Source: Fusobacteriota bacterium
GTDB lineage: Bacteria > Bacillota > TC1
Assembly: GCA_022615965.1 (NCBI GenBank)
Contig: JAKEGG010000007.1
Span: 92,067 to 156,066 of the forward strand
DNA: 64,000 nt
Direction: 5' to 3'
A program made the position numbers and the translations under genes. The notes beneath the pieces are model-generated. The model searched no databases. It worked only from the letters and a program-made list of their open reading frames with translations, and was not told the origin of the DNA. Below, piece after piece: positions 57,701 to 64,000 of this stretch (the first letter of the stretch is position 1; each line of letters starts with the position of its first letter).

Positions 57701-59021
57701 CATTTAACATTATACTGGTAATAACCCCATCCCTTACCTGTAAGGACTTCATATCCTGACCACCAATATCTAAAATAAAGTTAACTCCAGGCTGAAAGAA
57801 GTTGGCTGCCTTAAAATGAGCCACTGTTTCAATCTCACCTTCATCAACCTGTAAAGCAGCTTTGATCAATCCCTCGCCATAGCCAGTAACTCCAGCTCTG
57901 GATATCTTAAGATTTGGAACTTCCTCATAAAGTCTGATCATATTCTTAACAATATTGGTCAATGGCTTACCCTCATTACTGCCATAATATGACCATACCA
58001 AAGAACCAGCACTATCAATCACTGCCATTTTGCTAGTAGTTGAACCTGCATCAATACCCAGGAAATAAGGTTCCTGACTTTCTTCAAAAGAAACTACTTT
58101 GACCTTAGCCTTATTATGCCTACTTGTAAACTCAGCATATTCCTCCTCACTTTTAAATAAAGGAGGTAAGGTACTAATATTTTCTGAAGTCAGATCCTTC
58201 TCAGAAAAATCCTTGAGAATATTATTTATTTTATGTAGCTTTTCTTCTTTTTTAACTAACTCTGCGGTGCCTAAAGCTACAAAATACTGTGAATTATCAG
58301 GAAAAATAGTATCTTCAGGAGTAAGCTTTAAAACATCGATAAATCTATTTCTAAGCTCAGACATAAAGGTCAAAGGACCACCTAAGAAAGCCACCTTTCC
58401 TTTGATTGGCCTGCCACAGGCCAGACCACTAATTGTCTGATTCACCACAGCTTGAAAGATGGAAACAGCAATATCAGAAATAGCAGCGCCCTCATTGATC
58501 AATGGTTGTACATCGGTTTTAGCAAATACCCCACATCTTGAAGCAATAGGATAAATAGTCTTATATTTTTTAGCCATTTCATTAAGCTCATCGACCTCAA
58601 TCTTCATCAGCTGTGCCATTTGATCAATAAAAGCACCTGTACCACCGGCACAAACCCCATTCATTCTTTGCTCATTGCTGGCTCCTAAATAGGTAATCTT
58701 AGCATCCTCACCACCTAGCTCTATTGCTACATCAGTTTCTGGTATATACTTTTCAATTGCTTCAGTTAAAGCAATAACCTCCTGAACAAAAGGCAAGCCC
58801 AGCTTCTCTGACAGACCCATTCCTCCAGAACCAGTAAACATGATCTTAAAGTAATGATCAGGAAACTGCTCATTGACCTCCTTCAACATAGTGATACCAG
58901 TTTTCAAAATCTCTGAATAATGTCTTTCATATGATTTATATAAACAATTATCTTCCTCATCCACTACAACTACCTTAACAGTAGTTGAGCCAACATCCAT
59001 TCCTAAAAATAGTGTTTTCAT
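54786..59021 (-). CDS. Large 2-hydroxyacyl-CoA dehydratase activator/reductase fusion protein
   Basis: A 1411-residue protein. Two tandem ASKHA ATPase (BcrAD/BadFG) domains start at GMDVGSTTVK (about 7-16) and GIDAGSTTSK (about 322-331). Each keeps the two cysteines that bridge a [4Fe-4S] cluster in HgdC-type activators: C124/C163 and C443/C482. A Cys-rich element follows (C604-x2-C607-x3-C611, C630), then a DUF2229-like region (about 660-880) and an HgdB-like C-terminal part (about 1000-1390; C1059, C1094, C1348, C1354). ATP-driven low-potential electron transfer to a double-cubane or dehydratase-like centre is the likely chemistry; the substrate is unknown. Confidence 0.85.
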   Translation of the reverse strand: MKTLFLGMDVGSTTVKVVVVDEEDNCLYKSYERHYSEILKTGITMLKEVNEQFPDHYFKIMFTGSGGMGLSEKLGLPFVQEVIALTEAIEKYIPETDVAIELGGEDAKITYLGASNEQRMNGVCAGGTGAFIDQMAQLMKIEVDELNEMAKKYKTIYPIASRCGVFAKTDVQPLINEGAAISDIAVSIFQAVVNQTISGLACGRPIKGKVAFLGGPLTFMSELRNRFIDVLKLTPEDTIFPDNSQYFVALGTAELVKKEEKLHKINNILKDFSEKDLTSENISTLPPLFKSEEEYAEFTSRHNKAKVKVVSFEESQEPYFLGIDAGSTTSKMAVIDSAGSLVWSYYGSNEGKPLTNIVKNMIRLYEEVPNLKISRAGVTGYGEGLIKAALQVDEGEIETVAHFKAANFFQPGVNFILDIGGQDMKSLQVRDGVITSIMLNEACSSGCGSFIETYANSLSLPVKEFAKKALFADSPVDLGTRCTVFMNSKIKQAQKDGASVGDISAGVSYSVIKNALYKVIKLKNTAELGDKVVVQGGTFYNDAVLRSFELITEREVIRPDIAGIMGAFGMALISKERFSSDEDSSLLPKEDLNKFNYDNDMRRCGLCGNNCLLTISTFPTGDFFVSGNRCERGAGIAEDAKNKLPNLYDYTYNRLFRGYHPLDKSIARRGVLGIPRALNIYAHYPLWFTFFTELGFRVELSNRSSKKIYESGMESIPSESMCYPAKITNGHVMNLLKKGVNTIFYPSIPYDIKEEESAENHYNCPIVTSYPEVIENNLEEIRSENIRFIHPFLPIYDQKKMAVRLYDSLKDHYDISKKEINLALDKAYAELARYKADVEQKGRDTVSKMKERGMRGVVLAGRPYHVDPEINHGIPEMLTQLGLVVLSEESIAKLAADKDDLRVVNQWVYHSRLYNAAEFVKNEPNIELVQLTSFGCGLDAITTDQVKEILDRHGKIYTLIKIDEINNLGAARIRARSLIAAMNERSKFVRDEVKGEVLRTPLFKAGMEDYTLLSPQMSPIHFQFLKEAFRAQGYKLEVLDEISNKGMDLGLQFVNNDACYPTLVVIGQVLEALKSGKYDVDKVAVLMTQTGGGCRATNYIALMTKALADAGFPQVPIIPVTASSNLEKSTGFKITLGFLHRFLMAVVYGDILLRVVRATKPYELVPGSTNELYEKWVLKCNDSIFNGKFRQFSGNMEKIVKEFDAIPRNGVKKPRVGVVGEILVKFHPFANNNVVDFLEKEGAEVVVPDLLDFFLYSLYGNVFRYDQLAGKKKDKSIANFAISALEIYRRSARNALRKSKNFHEQATIGSLTEGAKPILSLGNSMGEGWFLTGEMVELIDSGVDNIVCVQPFGCLPNHITGKGVIKELNKRYRDANIVAVDYDPGASEVNQINRLKLMLSKAFKNLEHRNS

Positions 59022-59035
59022 TTTTTCTCTCTCCT

Positions 59036-60163
59036 TTAAGATAAAAATTTGACCATACAGTAATTAGCCACATCAAAGCCATTCTCTGTAAGTCTCAATT
59101 GATCATCTTCTAAACTAATTAATTTTAGCTGTTCCAATTCTGAAATAGCTTCTCTATATTTTTCTCTTATATCTATATTATATCTGGTTGCAAAATCAAT
59201 TAAATCAAGACCTTTTGAAAGACGTAAACCTAATATGATACCATCTTCCATAGCCATATTATCATCTATTTCCACCAGATCATATTGGGCTAAATCATTT
59301 TCTATATCAATATACTCTTCTAAGACCTGAGTATTTCTATATCTGCAATTATCTATCTTGGAGGTACTCCCTAAACCAAAACCAAGATAATCCTCATTAT
59401 GCCAATAAATCAAATTATGCCTGGATTCAAAACCAGGCTGACAATAATTGGATATTTCATATCTTTTATAGCCAGCTATTAATAAATTTTGGTTAATATG
59501 ATGCCTCATCAAAAGCAAATCTTCATCTGTTGGCAGAATAAGTTTGCCTGCAGCATAATCTTTTTCAAACTTCGTGCCTTCTTCAATAATCAAACCATAA
59601 ATAGAAATATGTTTAGGCTTTAATGCAATAGCCTCACTAAGATCAGAAACAATACGTTCAAGGCTATCCTCAGGTAAACCATACATCAGATCAAGAGAAT
59701 AATTTTCAAATCCAGCCTTCCTGATCAAATCAATAGTATCATAAACTTTTTCTTTAGTATGTATCCTACCTAACCGTTTCAACATATTGCTATCAAAGCT
59801 TTGTACCCCTATAGAAACCCTGTTGATGCCTATATCAAAATATTCTTCAAGCTTTTCTTTCGTTAACGTACCAGGATTTACTTCAATACTAACTTCATTT
59901 AGATTACTTAAATCAAAGGATTCCCGTAAAGCAATGAATATTTTTCTAACATACTCTGAAGGTATGGCAGAAGGAGTTCCACCTCCGAAATATATAGTAT
60001 CTATAATATAATCTTTGTATTTTGAAGCTTTGATCTCATTTATTAAAGCAATTAAATACTGATCAGCCAACTCCATTTTGCTAAAGGATAAAAAGTCACA
60101 ATAATCACATTTTTTCCAACAAAAAGGTATATGAATATATATTCCTAGCTTAGCTTTCATCAT
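59036..60163 (-). CDS. hemW: HemW-type radical SAM protein
   Basis: A 375-residue radical SAM protein. The cluster motif C15-x3-C19-x2-C22 lies in [14 protein letters not shown], followed by YFGGGTPSA and the C-terminal HemW domain. HemW is a haem chaperone and not the oxygen-independent coproporphyrinogen oxidase it was once named for. ATG 60161-60163 is chosen (another follows; a TTG precedes). It overlaps lepA by 14 bases, a conserved pair. Confidence 0.93.
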   Translation of the reverse strand: MMKAKLGIYIHIPFCWKKCDYCDFLSFSKMELADQYLIALINEIKASKYKDYIIDTIYFGGGTPSAIPSEYVRKIFIALRESFDLSNLNEVSIEVNPGTLTKEKLEEYFDIGINRVSIGVQSFDSNMLKRLGRIHTKEKVYDTIDLIRKAGFENYSLDLMYGLPEDSLERIVSDLSEAIALKPKHISIYGLIIEEGTKFEKDYAAGKLILPTDEDLLLMRHHINQNLLIAGYKRYEISNYCQPGFESRHNLIYWHNEDYLGFGLGSTSKIDNCRYRNTQVLEEYIDIENDLAQYDLVEIDDNMAMEDGIILGLRLSKGLDLIDFATRYNIDIREKYREAISELEQLKLISLEDDQLRLTENGFDVANYCMVKFLS

Positions 60164-61958
60164 CAATTCTTAGAACAGCCATAAAAGCTTCCTGAGGTAC
60201 TTCTATTCTACCAACCTGTTTCATTCGCTTCTTGCCTTCCTTCTGTTTTTCCAAAAGCTTTCTCTTTCTGGAAATATCACCACCATAACACTTCTCCAGC
60301 ACATCCTTACGCATGGCCTTAACAGTTTCTCTGGCAATTACCTTAGAGCCAACAGCAGCCTGAATTGGTACTTCAAAGAGCTGTTTGGGAATCAGCTTCC
60401 TTAACTTTGAAACCAGTGCTCTTCCTCTGTAGTAGGACTTATCCTTATGTACTATTGATGATAAAGCATCTATTACCTCTCCAGCTAGTAAGATATCAAG
60501 CTTAACTAGCTTAGAAGGCTCATGTCCAGCTAATTCATAGTCCAGGCTGGCATAGCCTTTAGTCCTTGATTTCAGCTGATCGAAGAAATCATAGATTATC
60601 TCACTTAATGGCAGCTTATAGGTTAAAATCACTCTGATTGGTGTGATATACTCCATATTAACAAAGATACCCCTTTTATCCTGACAAAGCTCCATAACTG
60701 TACCAACATAATCATTAGGTACCATGATAGTCGACTTGACGATCGGCTCCTCAATATATTCTACAAACTTAGTATCTGGCAAAAGTGCCGGACTATCGAT
60801 ATCTACTATGCTGCCATCAGTTTTATGTACCTTGAAAACAACACTAGGTGCTGTAGTGATCAGAGAAAGATTATATTCCCTTTCAAGCCTTTCTTGAATG
60901 ATTTCCATATGCAAAAGACCTAAAAAGCCACATCTAAAACCAAAACCTAAAGCAGTAGAGGTTTCAGGCTCAAATAACAATGATGCATCATTTAACTGTA
61001 ATTTTTCCAAAGCATCCTTTAAGTCATTATATTGATCGTTATCAATTGGATAAAGACCACAATATACCATAGGAACTGCCTTTTTATAACCAGCTAATGG
61101 AGTAGCTGCTGGTTTATCAGCGCTGGTAATAGTATCTCCTACCCTGGTATCAGCAACCTTCTTGATACTTGCAGCAATATAGCCAACATCTCCGGCACTA
61201 AGTTTCTCAACAATTTTATGCATAGGTTCAAAAACCCCAACTTCAGTAACCTCAAATTCCTTACCTGTAGAAAACATTTTTATTTTCATACCTTTTTTGA
61301 CTTCACCATCCATGATTCTCACATAGGATAGCGCCCCTTTATAGACATCAAAATTCGAATCAAAAATCAAAGCCTTTAATGGTGCATCTATTTCACCTAC
61401 AGGAGCAGGTATTTTCTTAATAATTGCTTCTAATATTTCTCTTGTACCTTCACCTGTTTTTGCAGAGGTCAAGATTGCTTCACTGACATCGAGACCTATG
61501 ACCTCTTCAATCTCATACTTTACTCGTAAAGGCTCGGCACTAGGTAAATCGATTTTATTGATAACAGGTATGATTTCCAGGTTGTTTTCTACAGCCAGAT
61601 AAACATTGGCCATAGTCTGTGCTTCGATTCCTTGGGAAGCATCTACTACTAACAAAGCACCTTCACAGGCAGCCAGACTTCTGGAAACCTCATAGGTAAA
61701 ATCTACATGGCCAGGTGTATCGATTAAATTTAAAAAATAATCCTTACCATCCAATGCTGTATATTTCATTTTGATAGCCTGAAGCTTGATAGTAATACCT
61801 CTCTCTTGCTCCAGATCCATCCTATCCAACAATTGAGATGACATATCTCTTTTCTCAACTACCCCAGTATATTCAATAAGCCTATCAGCTAAGGTAGACT
61901 TCCCATGGTCTATATGTGCTATGATACAAAAATTTCTAATATTGTTTAAATCTGACAT
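60150..61958 (-). CDS. lepA: Elongation factor 4 (LepA)
   Basis: A 602-residue translational GTPase. The G motifs [17 protein letters not shown] and NKIDLP are clear, and the C-terminal LepA domain ([47 protein letters not shown]) is diagnostic. It back-translocates or helps biogenesis of ribosomes. The GAGGTG site precedes the ATG. Confidence 0.97.
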   Translation of the reverse strand: MSDLNNIRNFCIIAHIDHGKSTLADRLIEYTGVVEKRDMSSQLLDRMDLEQERGITIKLQAIKMKYTALDGKDYFLNLIDTPGHVDFTYEVSRSLAACEGALLVVDASQGIEAQTMANVYLAVENNLEIIPVINKIDLPSAEPLRVKYEIEEVIGLDVSEAILTSAKTGEGTREILEAIIKKIPAPVGEIDAPLKALIFDSNFDVYKGALSYVRIMDGEVKKGMKIKMFSTGKEFEVTEVGVFEPMHKIVEKLSAGDVGYIAASIKKVADTRVGDTITSADKPAATPLAGYKKAVPMVYCGLYPIDNDQYNDLKDALEKLQLNDASLLFEPETSTALGFGFRCGFLGLLHMEIIQERLEREYNLSLITTAPSVVFKVHKTDGSIVDIDSPALLPDTKFVEYIEEPIVKSTIMVPNDYVGTVMELCQDKRGIFVNMEYITPIRVILTYKLPLSEIIYDFFDQLKSRTKGYASLDYELAGHEPSKLVKLDILLAGEVIDALSSIVHKDKSYYRGRALVSKLRKLIPKQLFEVPIQAAVGSKVIARETVKAMRKDVLEKCYGGDISRKRKLLEKQKEGKKRMKQVGRIEVPQEAFMAVLRIDDES

Positions 61959-61985
61959 TTCTCACCTCATTTTTTCCCATTTTAC

Positions 61986-61994
61986 ATTATATCA
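61986..61994 (-). promoter_or_regulatory. Extended -10 promoter for lepA
   Basis: TGATATAAT (TATAAT at 61986-61991) about 28 bases upstream of lepA on the minus strand, with only a poor -35. It lies after the rdgB terminator, so lepA starts a new transcript. Confidence 0.55.
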
Positions 61995-62058
61995 TTTTTT
62001 TTATAAAATTACAGGTATCTTATTTAGAATTATTAAAAGATAGTATATATTATTTCAC

Positions 62059-62084
62059 AAAAAAAGACTACCAAGAGTAGTCTT
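62059..62084 (-). terminator. Terminator after rdgB
   Basis: An 8-bp stem (62064-62071 with 62077-62084) and 5-base loop overlapping the rdgB TAA, followed on the minus strand by a seven-T run. Confidence 0.88.
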
Positions 62085-62676
62085 AAAATGTATTAAAATA
62101 TTTATTTTCTATAAAACTTTTAAACTCAGCCAGTGCTTGACCCCTATGACTGATTTTATTCTTTTCTGCCAAAGAAATCTGAGCCATAGTTTTCCTAAAA
62201 TTTTCAATATAAAAAATAGGATCATAGCCAAAACCACCTATACCTTTTTCATGTTTGATAATCTGACCATAACAAGACTTTTCTGTACTAAAGCAAACTT
62301 CATTATCAATAAAATAAATAGCACAGGTATAATGGGCATTTCTGTTATCCTGTCCCTTTAATAAATCTATGATCATCTGATTTTTCACTTTAGAAGGAGT
62401 ATCATAGCCACCAAACCTGGCTGAATGGATACCTGGTTCACCAGCTAAAGCATCTATACATATCCCTGAATCATCAGCTAAAGTTGGTATTTTATAAATC
62501 TGATAAATTGCTTTGGCTTTTATTGCAGCATTTTCCCTAAAGGTATTTCCATCCTCAACTATATCTTCTGTAAAGCCAATATCATCTAAGGATAAAATCT
62601 CTATATTCGTCCCTTTGAATAGAGCCTTTATTTCCAGTTTTTTATGCTTATTTTTAGTTGCTAACAGAATTTTCAT
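62083..62676 (-). CDS. rdgB: dITP/XTP pyrophosphatase (RdgB/HAM1)
   Basis: A 197-residue house-cleaning NTPase. The ATKNKHKKLEI start, ADDSGICIDAL (substrate Asp), GIHSARFGG and GIGGFGYDPIFYI motifs are canonical. It removes deaminated purine triphosphates. It overlaps rph by 23 bases. Confidence 0.96.
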   Translation of the reverse strand: MKILLATKNKHKKLEIKALFKGTNIEILSLDDIGFTEDIVEDGNTFRENAAIKAKAIYQIYKIPTLADDSGICIDALAGEPGIHSARFGGYDTPSKVKNQMIIDLLKGQDNRNAHYTCAIYFIDNEVCFSTEKSCYGQIIKHEKGIGGFGYDPIFYIENFRKTMAQISLAEKNKISHRGQALAEFKSFIENKYFNTF

Positions 62677-63370
62677 TGATTTCCTCTTTGATTATCAATA
62701 TGATTTCTCTGATTCCAATTTTAGCTAATGATAAAATCTCTGCCATATCAGATTCACTAAAAACATTTTCTTCCCCTGTTCCCTGAACCTCAATAAACAT
62801 GTCCTGATCATTTAGTACTACATTCATATCTACAATAGCATGACTATCCTCTTCATAGCAAAGATCCATGATAAATCTGTCATCTACTTTGCCAACGCTA
62901 ACTGCTCCAATAAAATATTTTATTGGCATATCATTTATAACTCCATCATTCAAAAGCTTCTTACAAGCATCATATAGAGCAATAAAACCAGCATTGATCG
63001 ATGCTGTCCTGGTCCCTCCATCTCCCTGTAAAACATCACAGTCTATGGTAATAGTTCTTTCACCTAGCTTCTTCCTGTCAATTGCACTTCTTAAAGCTCT
63101 GCCAATAAGCCTCTGTATTTCCTGACTACGTCCATCAAGCTTTAAGCTAGCAATATCTCTTCTTTTTCTCGTTCTGTTAGCTCTAGGCAGCATACTGTAT
63201 TCAGCAGTTACCCAACCTGTTTCTTTTCCTTCAAGAAAAGGCGGCACCTTTTCTTCTATGCTGGCGGTTGCCAGTACAATAGTATCTCCCATTTCAATCA
63301 AACAAGAGCCTTCAGGATATTTCAAAAAATTTCTTTTGATATTAATTTTTCTTAAGCCATTATCTGACAT
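62654..63370 (-). CDS. rph: Ribonuclease PH
   Basis: A 238-residue phosphorolytic exonuclease that trims tRNA 3' ends. The N-terminal GSCLIEMGDTIVLATASIE, RSQEIQRLIGRALR and DCDVLQGDGGTRTASI motifs are typical. It joins murI directly: the stop of murI and the start of rph overlap. Confidence 0.97.
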   Translation of the reverse strand: MSDNGLRKINIKRNFLKYPEGSCLIEMGDTIVLATASIEEKVPPFLEGKETGWVTAEYSMLPRANRTRKRRDIASLKLDGRSQEIQRLIGRALRSAIDRKKLGERTITIDCDVLQGDGGTRTASINAGFIALYDACKKLLNDGVINDMPIKYFIGAVSVGKVDDRFIMDLCYEEDSHAIVDMNVVLNDQDMFIEVQGTGEENVFSESDMAEILSLAKIGIREIILIIKEEINENSVSN

Positions 63371-64000
63371 TATTCACCATCCACTATTGGATCAAACTCC
63401 ACTATTTTTTCAAAGCCATGATTAGGAAAAACCTTCATTAAAGTATTATTGAATTCATGTAGATCTCCACTTACATAGCATATTTCTTCACTTTGAGACT
63501 CTTCAAGATAGCCTTCCAGTATATCTACAGTAGGTATTGCCGGATCTATCAGCTTGATTTCTTCACCCACTAGCTGGTTTATGGTATCAGCTAAAAATGG
63601 ATAGTGAGTACACCCCATTATCAAAGTATCACAATTATTTAAAAATATTTCATTAAGGTAGCTTTTTAAAATTCTTTTTAAGTAGTCTGAATCTAGGTCA
63701 CCATCTTCAATAAAACCTACCAGTTTTGGACAAGCCACAGCGGTAACATCAGTATCCTTATCTTTCTCCATTATTTTACTGGTATAGCAATGGCTGTCAA
63801 TTGTCGCCTTTGTTGCTATAACTCCGATTTTACCAGTTGATTCATGTACTGCATGCTCTGCACCTGGCTCTAATACTCCAATTATGGGAGTAGTGAATTT
63901 TTCCCTTAAATGGGGTAAAGCTAAAGCAGAGGTCGTATTACAAGCATCAATAATTACTTTTGCTCCTTGTGCTATCAAAAAAGCTACTATTTGTTCAGAT
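63370..64000 (-). CDS. murI: Glutamate racemase (5' end outside window)
   Basis: About 210 residues of the C-terminal part of a racemase making D-glutamate for MurD. The first catalytic cysteine is in DACNTTSALAL and the second in MGCTHYPFL. The frame stays open to the window edge. The murI-rph-rdgB order is a Bacillota pattern. Confidence 0.94.
   Translation of the reverse strand, partial: SEQIVAFLIAQGAKVIIDACNTTSALALPHLREKFTTPIIGVLEPGAEHAVHESTGKIGVIATKATIDSHCYTSKIMEKDKDTDVTAVACPKLVGFIEDGDLDSDYLKRILKSYLNEIFLNNCDTLIMGCTHYPFLADTINQLVGEEIKLIDPAIPTVDILEGYLEESQSEEICYVSGDLHEFNNTLMKVFPNHGFEKIVEFDPIVDGE

Noticed and set aside
58099-58440. A 113-residue open frame on the plus strand (and a similar one at 56652-56990)
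   Set aside because: Both are antisense to the activator/dehydratase gene, whose own frame is strongly conserved throughout.

Overview
The window is a gene-dense, low-GC, almost entirely minus-strand stretch of chromosome from a Gram-positive-type bacterium (Bacillota). A clostridial-type anaerobe is the best guess. Supporting signs are PolC as replicative polymerase, SepF, DivIVA and MraZ, a murE product with the DNPR signature of meso-diaminopimelate ligases, the MEP isoprenoid route (dxr, ispG), a PASTA-carrying division PBP, strong AGGAGG ribosome binding sites, and a very large oxygen-sensitive-type 2-hydroxyacyl-CoA dehydratase/activator protein. No sporulation genes are seen, including the spoIIGA-sigE-sigG block that often follows ftsZ in spore formers.

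Layout, read in the direction of transcription (high to low coordinates): (1) 64.0-62.1 kb: murI (partial), rph, rdgB and a terminator. (2) 62.0-54.7 kb: lepA, hemW and a 1411-residue activator/dehydratase fusion, then a terminator. (3) 54.6-51.8 kb: the only plus-strand genes, trpB and thrC, ending in a hairpin that looks like two abutted insertion-sequence ends. (4) 51.7-51.4 kb: three tRNA genes with their own promoter and terminator. (5) 51.4-46.6 kb: trmK, a Nif3 protein, then a cytochrome-like membrane protein with a Cys cluster, a response regulator and a histidine kinase. (6) 46.5-45.0 kb: rpsB and tsf with a structured leader and a terminator. (7) 44.9-43.5 kb: a SatD/DUF3307 pair inserted between tsf and pyrH. 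(8) 43.4-28.7 kb: one long operon, pyrH-frr-uppS-cdsA-dxr-rseP-ispG-proS-polC-CBS-malic enzyme-yigZ-ylbF-TPR protein, closed by a terminator. (9) 28.7-3.9 kb: the division and cell wall cluster, mraZ-rsmH-ftsL-PBP-murE-murF-mraY-murD-ftsW-murG-murC-murB, then a second promoter and ftsQ-ftsZ-nrdR-pgeF-yggS-sepF-proC-divIVA-ileS-pduL-like-lspA-rluD-hslO. (10) 3.8-0 kb: a U32 protein and mutS2 (partial).

The genes form a growth-related core: translation (rpsB, tsf, frr, ileS, proS, lepA, tRNAs), replication (polC), envelope precursors (uppS, cdsA, dxr, ispG, mur genes) and septation (fts genes, sepF, divIVA). The mraZ promoter carries three MraZ boxes at exact 10-bp spacing.

Most notable: the PolC protein lacks the whole 3'-5' proofreading exonuclease insert normally found inside its PHP domain. 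ileS carries an in-frame TAA at codon 41 although the rest of the frame is intact. The SatD/DUF3307 cassette resembles a nucleotide-cyclase-fold regulator paired with a membrane protein; it splits the usually contiguous rpsB-tsf-pyrH-frr block and is preceded by evenly spaced 28-bp repeats. These three deserve follow-up first. No CRISPR array, rRNA operon, prophage or intact transposon was seen.
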